Shown: piece after piece, positions 20,208 through 29,697 of the stretch
Layout of the letters: each line of letters starts with the position of its first letter
Numbering within the stretch: position 1 is the first letter of the stretch
Origin: Photobacterium ganghwense
GTDB taxonomy: Bacteria; Pseudomonadota; Gammaproteobacteria; Enterobacterales; Vibrionaceae
Direction of reading: 5' to 3'
Assembly: GCF_003025595.1 (NCBI RefSeq)
Contig: NZ_PYMI01000003.1
Coordinates: forward strand, 558,001-622,000
DNA length: 64,000 nt
Translations under genes and position numbers: made by a program
Notes under the pieces: model-generated
The model's input: only the letters and a program-made list of their open reading frames with translations
The model's database searches: none
Told to the model about the DNA's origin: nothing

Positions 20208-21347
20208 TTACACGCCTCGTTCCCAGCGAAGCGGCTTCACGGTCATATTGTCTTTCAGGGCGTTGGCGCCGACTTCGACAATTTCATCTCCCGGGGTCAG
20301 CCCGGACAGCACTTCAATTCCGTTGGCTCGAAGCTGACCGACAGTCACCGGGACGGATTCCAGCTTGCCGCTTTCTGCGTTATAGCGCCACACAGAGGTA
20401 ATCTGTTCGTTATCACTGCGTACAATCGCACTCAGCGGCAATACTGTGATGGCCTGACGTTCACCCTGATGGGCTGTCATGTCGAGCATCAGCTCTGCGC
20501 TCATTCCCGGCAGGATATTGAGATCCTTTGGCGGAATCAGGCTAAATACCACTTCATAAGTTTGGCTGCCCTGACTGACGGTACTGGCGTGCTCTTTGTA
20601 CTGAACCGGGTAGGTCATCACTGTTCCGCTGGTTAAAACCGTCGGCGTAAAACCGCTCTCAATGGCCAGCGTTTTTGGAGCCTGGAAACGGACTTTGGGA
20701 TTAAATGTGTCGTCAAAACTGTTGTTTTTCAGCGAGAGGAGCAGTGATTCCGGCACCTGAATACTGACATCCAGTTGACTGTTACCTTGCAGGGTCAGTA
20801 CCTTCTGGGTGGCCTGAATCATCTGATGGTTGTCCAGATTGACCCGCGCGACAGTGCCTGAAAAAGGGGCTTCGAGACGGGTGTAGGCCAGCTGATCGCG
20901 TGCGGTATTGAGGGCCGCGCGTGCCGATTTCAGGGTGGCACGGGCGGTATCGTATTCGGCTTTGGAAATCAGCTTACGGGCAAACAGCTCTTTCTTGCGG
21001 TCGTAATCCACGGCGGCTAGCTCATGGCTGGCTTCGGCATTCAGCAGTGCGTTTTTGGCATCACGATCATCCAGCTTGGCCAACAGCTGGCCCTTTTTCA
21101 CGTACTGGCCTTCACTGAGATCAAGCTTCACCAGCTCGCCATGAATACGAAAAGCGAGATCCGCTTGCTGACTGGCTGCAATCTTGGCCGGGAACACCCG
21201 TACCTGCGCCTGCGCCATGTCTTCAATGGTCATGAGTTTCACCGGGCGAACAACCGGTGAGGGCTGAATAGCGCTTTCTGCACTGTCACATCCGGTCAGA
21301 GCCGAAGACAGCAGAATCGCCAAAAGGCTGAAAGAGGCCGGTTTCAT
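20208..21347 (-). CDS. RND efflux adaptor (membrane fusion protein), lipoprotein
   Basis: A periplasmic adaptor of 379 residues joining the pump to the outer-membrane channel. The start at 21347 gives a lipoprotein signal (lipobox LTGC at about residues 16-19) and has a GGA-type ribosome site. Domains follow in order: first lipoyl half (LDLSEGQYVKKGQLLAKLDD), alpha-helical hairpin (about 95-160), second lipoyl half (LEAPFSGTVARVNLDN), beta-barrel and membrane-proximal domain. It is the first gene of the two-gene operon, with a LysR regulator divergent from it. Confidence 0.92.
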   Translation of the reverse strand: MKPASFSLLAILLSSALTGCDSAESAIQPSPVVRPVKLMTIEDMAQAQVRVFPAKIAASQQADLAFRIHGELVKLDLSEGQYVKKGQLLAKLDDRDAKNALLNAEASHELAAVDYDRKKELFARKLISKAEYDTARATLKSARAALNTARDQLAYTRLEAPFSGTVARVNLDNHQMIQATQKVLTLQGNSQLDVSIQVPESLLLSLKNNSFDDTFNPKVRFQAPKTLAIESGFTPTVLTSGTVMTYPVQYKEHASTVSQGSQTYEVVFSLIPPKDLNILPGMSAELMLDMTAHQGERQAITVLPLSAIVRSDNEQITSVWRYNAESGKLESVPVTVGQLRANGIEVLSGLTPGDEIVEVGANALKDNMTVKPLRWERGV

Positions 21348-21430
21348 GTAAGTGATTCCTGTTGTTATCAATTTTCGCAAACTATACATTTAGTCTGGGT
21401 TTCGATTAACCGGACAATTTGGAAAGACAA

Positions 21431-21447
21431 GTTCCATTTTGCGGAAC
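21431..21447. promoter_or_regulatory. LysR-type operator candidate
   Basis: GTTCC-N7-GGAAC is a perfect 5-bp inverted repeat between the divergent adaptor and LysR genes. Its size and placement fit the T-N11-A type site of a LysR regulator. Confidence 0.5.
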
Positions 21448-21504
21448 ACTAAAAAGCGGTAAACTGCTTTACAATAGTCAGGGACTGTGAACAGAGACAA
21501 CGTT

Positions 21505-22434
21505 ATGAAAACCGAAGACATTAAGTTATTTCATCAGATTGTGGATGCCGGCAGCCTGATCCGGGCGGCGGAAATTTTTGACTTACCCAAGTCCAACCTG
21601 AGCCGGCGTGTAAAATCGCTGGAAGAAGAGCTCTCGGTGCAGCTGTTTCACCGTCATAACCGTTCGATGCAACTGACGGAAGCCGGCAAGAAATTTTATG
21701 ACCGAACCAAATCGATTCTGATTGAGCTGGAGCAGAGCATTCAGGAAATTACCGCGCCGGTGTACGAAGTGTCCGGCCACTTACGGGTTCAGTTGCTGCC
21801 ACTGCCGGGCTTGATGGAAGTCGGCCGTACCATTTTCCGTTTTATGGACATGTATCCCAAAGTCAGTGTGGAGGTGATCAGCAGTTCGGAAGAATCGAAC
21901 CTGATTGAAAACCATATCGATGTAGCGCTCAGGATTGGCCAAAAGCTGGAAGACTCCAGCCTGATTGCCCGTCCTTTCAAGTCTGCCTCGTTTGGGTATT
22001 ACGCCACGCCGGAATACATTGCCCGTCATGGCCACCCAACGTCGCCGCAAGAACTGCCAAGTCATAACTTCATTCTGTTCCGTTATCCGAACGGGAATTT
22101 GGTCAACCGGATGCCGATTGGCAACGGCAAAGAGATTGAAGTCGGCGGCGATTTGATCATGAACAGCATTCCCCTGATCGTCGAGGCCTGTCTGCAGGGT
22201 AGGGGGATCATTCTGATCCCGGAGCAGCTGGCGGATTACTACGTGGAGCGGGGTATGTTGGTGCGGTTGCTGGAAGATGTTGAGCCCTGGATGAGCTACG
22301 GCTGGCTGGTGTATCCGTCACGCAAGCACCAGTCGCTGGCGGTCAGAACCTTTATTGATTTTCTACTGTCGGAAGCTGAATTTTCGCCGACCTGCCCGGC
22401 GGTTGAAGCGGATATTCGGGGAATGCCTATCTAA
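21505..22434 (+). CDS. LysR-family regulator, probable control of the RND operon
   Basis: A 309-residue transcription regulator. The winged helix-turn-helix is at about residues 16-45 (SLIRAAEIFDLPKSNLSRRVKSLEEEL), followed by a periplasmic-binding-protein-like effector domain. The ATG at 21505 matches the usual LysR N-terminus (MKTEDIKLFHQIVDAG); a GTG six codons earlier is an alternative. It is divergent from the adaptor-pump operon with a palindrome in the shared spacer, which points to local control of efflux. The effector is unknown. Confidence 0.88.
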   Translation: MKTEDIKLFHQIVDAGSLIRAAEIFDLPKSNLSRRVKSLEEELSVQLFHRHNRSMQLTEAGKKFYDRTKSILIELEQSIQEITAPVYEVSGHLRVQLLPLPGLMEVGRTIFRFMDMYPKVSVEVISSSEESNLIENHIDVALRIGQKLEDSSLIARPFKSASFGYYATPEYIARHGHPTSPQELPSHNFILFRYPNGNLVNRMPIGNGKEIEVGGDLIMNSIPLIVEACLQGRGIILIPEQLADYYVERGMLVRLLEDVEPWMSYGWLVYPSRKHQSLAVRTFIDFLLSEAEFSPTCPAVEADIRGMPI

Positions 22435-22590
22435 GCGTGCAAACTCGGCGGCAAAGAAAAGTGAACGGTACAGCCTGCGTGCCATTGCCTTGGTATGGTA
22501 TTGCCTGGTTGTGGGTATTGCTCAGGCATGGCTAAAGAATTTATATGGGAAAGAATTGATGTGGCTTTGGTAGGTATAAGGTTTCGCAGA

Positions 22591-22618
22591 TAAAAAAAGG
22601 CCCCCATTCCATGGGGGC
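22591..22618 (-). terminator. Terminator of the pst operon
   Basis: An 8-bp stem GCCCCCAT/ATGGGGGC with a 3-nt loop and a run of T on the minus strand, downstream of pstB. Confidence 0.85.
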
Positions 22619-22690
22619 AATATAGTTACCATCGCTTTTTATTATCTGTACAAAACTGCATGACTTACTTGCGAAGGAAGTAAATCGACA

Positions 22691-23440
22691 TTAACCGAAA
22701 TCACCGTTTACGTAGCCACGGGTACGATCGTCACGTGGATTGTTGAACAGTGCGTGTGTGCTGTCGTGCTCAACCAGTTCACCCATCAGGAAGAAGGCGG
22801 TGCGGTCTGAAATACGGCGCGCCTGCTGCATGGAGTGGGTAACGATAACAATGGTGAAGTCTTTCTTCAGTGACTCCATCAGGTCTTCAATTTTCTTGGT
22901 TGCAATTGGGTCCAGTGCTGATGTTGGTTCATCCATCAGGATCACTTCAGGTTGCATCGCAATTGTACGAGCGATACACAGACGCTGCTGCTGACCGCCC
23001 GACAGGCCGAACGCGTGTGACTTCAGGCGATCTTTCACTTCATCCCATAGTGCCGCGCCGCGCAGAGATTTTTCTACCACTTCGTCCAGACGTTTCTTGT
23101 CGGTCACACCTTGTGCACGCAGGCCGTAAGCCACGTTTTCGTAGATGCTCATCGGGAACGGGTTTGGCTTTTGGAAAACCATGCCGACTTTGATGCGCAG
23201 CTGAGACACATCAATGTTGCCGTACACATTTTCGCCGTCCATCGTCAGTTTGCCGTCAATTTTCACGCCTTCAATCAGGTCGTTCATGCGGTTCAGGCAG
23301 CGCAGCAGGGTCGATTTACCACAACCTGACGGGCCAATCAGTGCCGTAACCTGACGGTTTGGAATAGGCAGGCAGATTTTCTTGAGTGCTTGGTTTTCGC
23401 CGTAGTACAGGTCCAGGTTTTCAATGTTGAATTTGTTCAT
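22691..23440 (-). CDS. pstB: Phosphate ABC transporter ATP-binding protein
   Basis: ATPase of the high-affinity phosphate importer. Walker A (GPSGCGKST, about residue 33), ABC signature (LSGGQQQR, about 145) and Walker B ([13 protein letters not shown]) are all intact; at 249 residues the length is normal. It is the last gene of pstSCAB, 18 nt after pstA, and a terminator follows. phoU and phoBR are not in the window, unlike the E. coli arrangement where phoU follows pstB. Confidence 0.97.
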   Translation of the reverse strand: MNKFNIENLDLYYGENQALKKICLPIPNRQVTALIGPSGCGKSTLLRCLNRMNDLIEGVKIDGKLTMDGENVYGNIDVSQLRIKVGMVFQKPNPFPMSIYENVAYGLRAQGVTDKKRLDEVVEKSLRGAALWDEVKDRLKSHAFGLSGGQQQRLCIARTIAMQPEVILMDEPTSALDPIATKKIEDLMESLKKDFTIVIVTHSMQQARRISDRTAFFLMGELVEHDSTHALFNNPRDDRTRGYVNGDFG

Positions 23441-23458
23441 GGTGTTACTTCCTCAGAA

Positions 23459-24325
23459 TTAGTAAGTCGCAGTGTTAAAGCGTTGCGCAATCAGTTTGGT
23501 AATCAGGTTAATTACAAGAACAACCACAATCAGAATGGTGGCCGTGGCATAGGCCTGGTTCCATTCGTGAACCGTGTAAAGTTCCTGCGTGAGCTTATAC
23601 AGGTGAACAGTCAGCGTACGCCCGGAGTCAAACATGCTCTCTGGGATACGGGCAACCATACCTGCTGTCATGAATACCGGCGCAGATTCACCGATGACAC
23701 GACCTACACTGAGGATGATAGAGGTGACAATACCAGGCATTGCGCTTGGCAGAATCAGTCTCCAGATTGTGTAAATTTTTGAAGCACCCAGGCCGTAAGA
23801 GCCTTCGCGGTACGTTTGTGGCACTGCCATCAGCGCTTCTTCCGTTGTACGGATAATAACGGGCAGAATCAGGATACTCAGGGTCAGGGCTCCTGACAGG
23901 ATTGAGTAACCAAAGCCCAGTACCACGACGAAGAAGGTCATACCGAACAGACCGTAAATAATCGACGGGATACCAGCCAGCGATTCTGTACAGAATCGGA
24001 TCACTTTAACCAGACGGCTGCCGACTTTGGCGTATTCCGTCAGGTAGATGGCTGTCATGATGCCCATAGGAGCAGCGACAGCAATCGATGCAGCAACCAT
24101 GTAAAGGGTTGACACAATCATTGGCCAGATGCCGGACTCTTGTCCGATTGTCGTGTAATTGCTGGTGACGAAGTTCCAGTCAACGTGCGACAGGCCGTTA
24201 CTCAGGATGTACCACACGACCCACAACAGAAAACCAACAGTGATGGTGGCTGCTGACCAAATCAGGGCCAGGGAAATATTGTCTTTCAGCTTTTGCTTAC
24301 TTGGGTTAGTTGCTTGTAGAGCCAT
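23459..24325 (-). CDS. pstA: Phosphate ABC transporter permease PstA
   Basis: One of the two membrane channel subunits of the phosphate importer. It has 288 residues with six hydrophobic segments. The EAA-type coupling loop that contacts PstB is visible (EEALMAVPQTYREGSYGLGASKIYTI, about residues 165-190). It starts 5 nt after the pstC stop, so the two permeases are translated together. Confidence 0.96.
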   Translation of the reverse strand: MALQATNPSKQKLKDNISLALIWSAATITVGFLLWVVWYILSNGLSHVDWNFVTSNYTTIGQESGIWPMIVSTLYMVAASIAVAAPMGIMTAIYLTEYAKVGSRLVKVIRFCTESLAGIPSIIYGLFGMTFFVVVLGFGYSILSGALTLSILILPVIIRTTEEALMAVPQTYREGSYGLGASKIYTIWRLILPSAMPGIVTSIILSVGRVIGESAPVFMTAGMVARIPESMFDSGRTLTVHLYKLTQELYTVHEWNQAYATATILIVVVLVINLITKLIAQRFNTATY

Positions 24326-24330
24326 CGTAA

Positions 24331-25242
24331 TTACCTCGCGCGCTCACGGTTTAGGTACAGCAGCGCACCATTCAGAATCATGATGAAAACCAGCAGAACA
24401 ATACCGGTCGCATACAGGGCACTGGCGTGAATGCCGGTTGCATATGACATTTCAATCGCGATATTCGCCGTCAGGGTACGGGCAGAATCCAACAGACCCT
24501 GTGGCATGGCTGGTGAGTTACCCATTACCATGATGATGGCCATGGTTTCACCCAGCGCACGGGCAACACCCAGAATAACGCCGGTCATGATGCCTGAGCG
24601 GGCAGCCGGTACAAGCAACTTAAAAATGGTAAACATGTGCGACGCGCCAAGGGCCAGAGAGCCTTCTTTGTAACTGCGTGGCACGGCACGAATAGAGGTT
24701 TCAGAAACGGTAATGACCGTCGGCAGAATCATCACCGCCAGAACAATGATACCGGCCAGCACTGTGTTACCTGCCGGTACTTCGAACACGTCCTGAATCA
24801 GCGGGACGATGATAACCAGACCGAAGAAGCCGTAAACTACCGATGGGATACCTGCCAGCAGTTCAACCATAGGGCGAATCAAATCTGCCAGACGTTTAGG
24901 GGCCACTTCAGCAATGAAAATCGCGGTCAGTACACCGATAGGCACACCTACAATGACCGCGCCAGCTGTCGAGACAACCGAGGCAACAATCATTGGTGCA
25001 ATACCAAACAGGGCAGGCGGCAGCCAGTCATTCCCCAGTACGATTCCCGCGATGCCAGCGTGGGCGAATGCAGCGTAGCCTTCACGGAAGATGAAGTAAC
25101 CGATAGTGATAAGCGACAAGATACCTAGAGCGGCACTGGTCAGAAACAGGTACTTGAAGAACAGTTCACGCCAGTCGATTTTATCTTTGGCTTTCAGCGA
25201 TGATCCTTTCGCTGATTGTTCTATGTTATTTGCGATGGTCAT
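24331..25242 (-). CDS. pstC: Phosphate ABC transporter permease PstC
   Basis: The second channel subunit of the phosphate importer; 303 residues from the ATG at 25242, which has GGAG 8 nt upstream (a start 24 codons earlier runs back into the intergenic hairpin region and is rejected). Six hydrophobic segments and the coupling loop (ETSIRAVPRSYKEGSLALGASHMFTI, about residues 180-205) are visible. A hairpin lies in the 100-nt gap between pstS and this gene. Confidence 0.95.
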   Translation of the reverse strand: MTIANNIEQSAKGSSLKAKDKIDWRELFFKYLFLTSAALGILSLITIGYFIFREGYAAFAHAGIAGIVLGNDWLPPALFGIAPMIVASVVSTAGAVIVGVPIGVLTAIFIAEVAPKRLADLIRPMVELLAGIPSVVYGFFGLVIIVPLIQDVFEVPAGNTVLAGIIVLAVMILPTVITVSETSIRAVPRSYKEGSLALGASHMFTIFKLLVPAARSGIMTGVILGVARALGETMAIIMVMGNSPAMPQGLLDSARTLTANIAIEMSYATGIHASALYATGIVLLVFIMILNGALLYLNRERAR

Positions 25243-25296
25243 ATGTGTTACTCCAGATACTGATCCACAAATCCGAACCAGATATCGAGAAATCAG

Positions 25297-25327
25297 AAAA
25301 CCGGCCATCGTCATCGACGATGACCGG
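25297..25327 (-). terminator. Attenuating hairpin between pstS and pstC
   Basis: A 12-bp stem with one wobble or mismatch (CCGGCCATCGTC with GACGATGACCGG) and a 3-nt loop, followed by TTTTCT on the minus strand. A partial terminator here would give more PstS than permease, as is common for binding-protein operons. Confidence 0.6.
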
Positions 25328-25342
25328 AAAAGTAATCAGAAC

Positions 25343-26161
25343 TTAGTGAACAGAGATGAAGCCTTTGTCAGCAACAATCTTTTGAGCTTCTTCAGACTGA
25401 ACCCAGTTCAGGAAGTCTAGTGCAGCTTTTGAAGGACGACCTTCTTTGTAAACCACCAGGAATGGGCGTTGTACGCCGTATTCACCCGCTTTGATGGCTT
25501 CTACAGATGGTTTGTGGCTGTCGATAGACAGTGGTTTAACTGAACCGTCTACAGAACCCAGTGAGATGTAACCGATAGCAAACGGGTTGTTGGCTACGAT
25601 AGTTTTCAGCTGGCCGTTACCGCTGGCAACCTGTGCGCGCTGAGAGATAGCTGAAACACTTGTACCGTTCACTTTCTTTTTCAGAGACATGATGTCTTCG
25701 AAAGCGCCACGAGTACCTGATGCGGTATCACGAGTCGCAACAACGATTGGCTTGTCTTCACCGCCAACTTGTTTCCAGTTAGTGATTTCGCCTTTGTAGA
25801 TTTTAGCGACTTCTTCTTTAGTCAGGTTATCAACGGTGTTGTTGTTGTGTACAACCACTGCGATACCGTCACGAGCGATAACCACTTCTTTGATGAAGTC
25901 CGCTTTCTCAGAAGATTTCAGGTCACGAGAACTCATGCCCAGGTCAGAAGAACCGTCGTGCGCAGCACGTACGCCTGCTGATGAACCAGGACCTTGAACT
26001 TCGATGGTGACATCGTGAGATTTTGCGTAGGTCTCACCCAGAACTTCCATGATAGGTGATACGGAGCTCGAACCAACAACAGAGATAGTTTCGTTTGCAA
26101 CTGCAGTGTTGAACACCATTGAACCTGCCAGAGCGAGTGCACCAATAACCTTAGTTTTCAT
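25343..26161 (-). CDS. pstS: Periplasmic phosphate-binding protein
   Basis: Captures phosphate in the periplasm for PstCAB. It has 272 residues with a cleavable signal peptide (MKTKVIGALALAGSMVFNTAVA), then the phosphate-binding P-loops TISVVGSSSVSP, GSSAGVRAAHDG and ATRDTASGTRGAFED. It belongs to the shorter PstS type common in vibrios rather than the 340-residue E. coli type. It is the first gene of the operon, with a candidate Pho box upstream. Confidence 0.95.
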   Translation of the reverse strand: MKTKVIGALALAGSMVFNTAVANETISVVGSSSVSPIMEVLGETYAKSHDVTIEVQGPGSSAGVRAAHDGSSDLGMSSRDLKSSEKADFIKEVVIARDGIAVVVHNNNTVDNLTKEEVAKIYKGEITNWKQVGGEDKPIVVATRDTASGTRGAFEDIMSLKKKVNGTSVSAISQRAQVASGNGQLKTIVANNPFAIGYISLGSVDGSVKPLSIDSHKPSVEAIKAGEYGVQRPFLVVYKEGRPSKAALDFLNWVQSEEAQKIVADKGFISVH

Positions 26162-26540
26162 TTTCCTAATCCTTAAAATGCTTGGCTGTTAAATGCCAGT
26201 CGGTTTTGAATGAACGAGGCAAAGGTTAGAAAAGAAATATGACAATCATGTTTCAGAACTTTGAACACTGTATGACGCGATTCATAAATTCTTCATTAGC
26301 ATTTCTGGAAAATGGTCGCTTCTTTATATCTCAATGATTGATAGGCAAAAAAAATACGCTGTCAAATTAATGACATCAGTAACAGTTATTTTGACGGTGA
26401 GATTGCTTCTATCGCCTTGAAATTTAGATGTTTATTATGTGGACATTTTTGTGACGTAGATCTATATTTCCCGCATCAAAAATTCCAACGAAATTTCCTT
26501 GCTTGCATGGACGCAGGTGATTCTCTGTTATGAGGCTGTC
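26162..26540. other. Divergent promoter region of pstS and the chemoreceptor
   Basis: A 379-nt AT-rich gap with no gene. On the pstS side it holds a candidate Pho box (26228-26256). Further TGTCA-like elements occur at 26359-26376. No other conserved element is obvious. Confidence 0.5.
26228..26256 (-). promoter_or_regulatory. Candidate Pho box upstream of pstS
   Basis: On the minus strand three 7-mers spaced 11 bp apart read CTGAAAC, TTGTCAT and CTTTTCT, compared with the PhoB half-site CTGTCAT (4/7, 6/7 and 4/7). The helical spacing is right but only the middle half-site is strong. Confidence 0.35.
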
Positions 26541-28169
26541 ATGCAATTTTCTCTGAAAAATTTATCTATCCGATACCAGGTTCTGCTGCCTGTTATGCTG
26601 ATGGTAGTCGTGCTGTTCGCGGCGCTGCTTACTACAAAATTTAAACTGGAAACCGAACAGGGCGTGATTGCAACGAACACGACCAAACTGGTGACGTATA
26701 AAGATACCCTGGCGCGCATTGACGATCAGGTTTACCCACTGCGTATCCATGCCGTTTACGCCATTTACGACGCGAAGCGCCGTGAAGAATTCCTGCGTAA
26801 TATCAACGGTGCCGTGAAAGAGCTGGGCTCCGATATTCAGGTTCTGGAAAAAGAACCCGAGTTCCGTAATGAAGCCAAGCAGGTCGAAAATGCAATTCGT
26901 GCCTACATGGACTTCTCCAAGCAGGCGGTTTCTTTATTGGATCGTTTCGATCACGGTGAAGTGTCTACGGCAGAGTTTAACCAGTTCATCAATGAATACC
27001 GCACTATCGGCGATAACATGGTGAGTGCTATCAATCAGCTGTCTGCCCATGTCAATGAGTATGCGGCGCGCAGCATGCAGCAAAGTGCTGAGAACAATCG
27101 TGCGCTGATGTCAGCAGCAACCATGGGGATTGCTGCGGTGTTCGTCATTGTATTCCTGCTGGCTTGGTGGTTGTCAGGGCTGATTGTGAATCCGATCATC
27201 AAACTGCAGGCAGTGATGCGTGAAGTGGCCGGGGGTAACCTGACGGTCAGTGCCGAGCAGGACGGTACCAACGAACTGGCGATGCTGAGCAGTGATGTCA
27301 ATGTAACGGTGAAGCAGCTGCACAGCACGGTTGATTCGATGATCCGCATCAGTGAAGACGTTGCTGCAGCCGCCACAGAATTGGCCGCGGTAATGACGCA
27401 GTCGGAAGCCAATGCGCAGTCTGAGCAGAATGAAATTGATCAGGTGGCATCGGCGGTGAACGAGCTTTCATCAACGGCTGATAACGTTAGCGATACAGCA
27501 ACTGCCGCCGATGCGACAGCTAAAGAGACCGATTCACTGGCGCGTCAGGGTCTGGACGTCTTCGAAGAGAGCAATGCTGCCAGCCAGCAGATGTCTGCCA
27601 CACTGTCAGATGCAGCTGGGGTAGTGACTCGCCTGAAAGATCAGTCTGAGCAAATCAGCAAAGTAATCGAAGTGATTCGCGGTATCTCGGAGCAAACGAA
27701 CCTGCTGGCACTGAATGCGGCGATTGAAGCGGCCCGTGCCGGTGAATCAGGCCGTGGCTTTGCCGTGGTGGCTGATGAAGTGCGTATGCTGGCGGCGCGT
27801 ACTCAGGACTCAACGCAAGAAATCCAGTCCATTATTGAAGAGCTGCAACTGCAGTCGAACCAGGCAAATGACAGCATGCAGGTAAGCCTGGAAATGCTTG
27901 AACGCAATCAGCTGCTGGCCAGTCAGGCAAATGACGCGTTGATGGGGATCACTACTGCGGTACAGCAGATGAGCGACATGAACACCCAGGTGGCGACAGC
28001 GGCAGAGCAGCAGTCGATGGTGACTCAGGATATCAACCGTAACGTGACTAACATGTCGGAAATCGTCAGTCAGAACGTTGCCGGTATCAGCCAGAGCGCG
28101 ATGGCCAGTAACGAGTTGTCACAGCTGGCCGAGCAACAGAAACAACAGTTGGCTTTCTTCCGCATCTAA
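26541..28169 (+). CDS. Methyl-accepting chemotaxis protein
   Basis: A transmembrane chemoreceptor of 542 residues from the ATG at 26541 (GAGG 5 nt upstream). TM1 (about 14-33), a helical periplasmic four-helix-bundle-type sensor (about 35-185), TM2 (about 190-210), a HAMP linker, and a cytoplasmic coiled coil with the invariant CheA/CheW contact hairpin ([19 protein letters not shown], about residues 385-403). It stands alone, divergent from pstS. Sensing of phosphate is possible from position but nothing in the protein shows it. Confidence 0.93.
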   Translation: MQFSLKNLSIRYQVLLPVMLMVVVLFAALLTTKFKLETEQGVIATNTTKLVTYKDTLARIDDQVYPLRIHAVYAIYDAKRREEFLRNINGAVKELGSDIQVLEKEPEFRNEAKQVENAIRAYMDFSKQAVSLLDRFDHGEVSTAEFNQFINEYRTIGDNMVSAINQLSAHVNEYAARSMQQSAENNRALMSAATMGIAAVFVIVFLLAWWLSGLIVNPIIKLQAVMREVAGGNLTVSAEQDGTNELAMLSSDVNVTVKQLHSTVDSMIRISEDVAAAATELAAVMTQSEANAQSEQNEIDQVASAVNELSSTADNVSDTATAADATAKETDSLARQGLDVFEESNAASQQMSATLSDAAGVVTRLKDQSEQISKVIEVIRGISEQTNLLALNAAIEAARAGESGRGFAVVADEVRMLAARTQDSTQEIQSIIEELQLQSNQANDSMQVSLEMLERNQLLASQANDALMGITTAVQQMSDMNTQVATAAEQQSMVTQDINRNVTNMSEIVSQNVAGISQSAMASNELSQLAEQQKQQLAFFRI

Positions 28170-28485
28170 ACATCTCCTTCCTGCCTGAGGGAACAACCTG
28201 CTCGGCAGAAAAACGAATAGCCCAAGGCCTGTATGACACAGGCCTTTTCTTTTTTCTGGCGAAAAGGGCATTATGTGTTTCTTTTCCTGTGGTTACAGCG
28301 CTCAGGTGCGAATCCGGCTAGACTTGTAGCTATACAGTGCCGGGCATGGCTCTGAGTATAGCTATGGGTATAGCTCCGGCTACAGCTCTGGGTATGCTGG
28401 CTGTTACCAAGTGGCTGGCTGAAGCAATATTTCTTATAAGCGGTTTCAAAGACTGTGTTCTATTCCAAAAACCAAACATTCCAGA
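28170..28485. other. Intergenic region, no gene
   Basis: Holds the chemoreceptor terminator (28224-28256) and then a GC-rich stretch (about 28340-28410) with repeated TATAGCT/GGGTAT motifs of no recognisable function before the LysR gene. Confidence 0.4.
28224..28256 (+). terminator. Terminator of the chemoreceptor gene
   Basis: A 9-bp stem AAGGCCTGT/ACAGGCCTT with a 5-nt loop, followed by TTCTTTTTT. Confidence 0.88.
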
Positions 28486-29409
28486 ATGATTAAAAAAGTA
28501 CAGCAAATGGTGGTCTTTAACGCGCTTACCCACCAGCGTAGTTTTACCAAGGCGGCGCAGTTGCTCGATATTTCCCGTACGCAGGTCAGTAAGCAGATTC
28601 AGCAACTGGAAGAGCGTCTGGGCGTGCAATTGGTTCAGCGGACAACCCGCTCTTTCGCACTGACAGAAGCCGGTGAACGATTTGCTGTGCGTTGCGCCAA
28701 TATCGTGAATGAGGTGAATGAAGCAGAGAGTGAGTTGCTTGAGCGCAGTGACTCGATGCAGGGGATTTTGCGGGTCGGGATTGCGCAGTCTTTTGCCAGG
28801 CACCATATCGCGCCGCATATTGCCGAATTTCATGCACAGTATCCGCAGCTGGATTTGGAAATGAGCCTGTTTGATCACCGGGTCGACTTAATTGCGGAGC
28901 AGTTGGATCTCTGGATTGGAATGACAGATTCCCCGCCGGAAGGGTTTGTTGCCCGCCATTTAGCGGATTGCCACTTCGTGCTGGCAGCCAGCCCGGATTA
29001 TCTGGCGAAACATGGTGTGCCTTATACCCCAGAAGCGCTGGTGGAACATAACTGCATCACCTATTACAGCCGGGAGCGAAAGGATAACCTCTGGCATTTC
29101 CGTCAGGACGGCCAAAATCTGCAGGTAAAAGTTTCCGGTAATTACCGGGTTGATTCTGCCGATGCCATTCTGGATGCCACGCTGGCAGGTCACGGCGTAG
29201 GGTATCTGGCGACTTATCTGCTGGATAAAGAATTCCGGGAAGGAAAACTGGTCAGACTAATACCGGATTGGGAGCTGTCACAGTACATGCCACTTTACGC
29301 GGTTTATCCGCGCCATAAGTTCCTGCCTAAAAAAGTGGATGCTTTCATCCGTTTTATCAAACAACACATCGGGGAACCCGTGTACTGGGATAAAGTACTC
29401 AACAACTGA
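28486..29409 (+). CDS. LysR-family transcription regulator
   Basis: A 307-residue regulator with an N-terminal winged helix-turn-helix (SFTKAAQLLDISRTQVSKQIQQLEERLG, about 18-45) and an effector domain resembling the CrgA/AaeR-like branch (LWIGMTDSPPEGFVARHLADCHFVLAASPDYLAKHG). The start ATG has no clear ribosome site. No divergent partner gene exists: the chemoreceptor and nupC lie on the same strand on either side, so its target cannot be guessed. A long imperfect hairpin follows it. Confidence 0.85.
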   Translation: MIKKVQQMVVFNALTHQRSFTKAAQLLDISRTQVSKQIQQLEERLGVQLVQRTTRSFALTEAGERFAVRCANIVNEVNEAESELLERSDSMQGILRVGIAQSFARHHIAPHIAEFHAQYPQLDLEMSLFDHRVDLIAEQLDLWIGMTDSPPEGFVARHLADCHFVLAASPDYLAKHGVPYTPEALVEHNCITYYSRERKDNLWHFRQDGQNLQVKVSGNYRVDSADAILDATLAGHGVGYLATYLLDKEFREGKLVRLIPDWELSQYMPLYAVYPRHKFLPKKVDAFIRFIKQHIGEPVYWDKVLNN

Positions 29410-29489
29410 GCCAATCGGTTTCCTGGTATTTTTCCGGCGAGTTATCGTTTGCGCAACGCTTTGTGCGGCGATTTTTTCATCTCTTTCTA

Positions 29490-29524
29490 GGATGCTATTG
29501 TCACCATAGGGAACAATAGTATCC
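29490..29524 (+). terminator. Hairpin after the LysR gene
   Basis: A 12-bp stem with one mismatch (GGATGCTATTGT/ACAATAGTATCC) and an 11-nt loop. There is no strong U-tract, so termination is uncertain. Confidence 0.4.
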
Positions 29525-29619
29525 CCTCTGCGCACCAATCTGGCGTTTCCCGGCTTTTTTTGCTGTATTCCTCATCATTGCCCGCTGAAATGTATGCAAA
29601 CTGTGAATTGCATTAACAA

Positions 29620-29635
29620 TTTGAACCTTGTCACA
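29620..29635. promoter_or_regulatory. CRP site upstream of nupC
   Basis: TTTGA-ACCTTG-TCACA matches 9 of 10 specific positions of the CRP palindrome TGTGA-N6-TCACA, about 63 nt before the nupC start. nupC is CRP-activated in enteric bacteria. Confidence 0.6.
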
Positions 29636-29697
29636 TTTTTATATCTCCATAAAATGCCGCCGCAATCGTTTAACAAACAAATTGGTGGAGTTTGGCC

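Noticed and set aside
28290..28420. Repetitive TATAGCT/GGGTAT stretch before the LysR gene
   Set aside because: Units are irregular and too divergent to call a tandem repeat or operator array.
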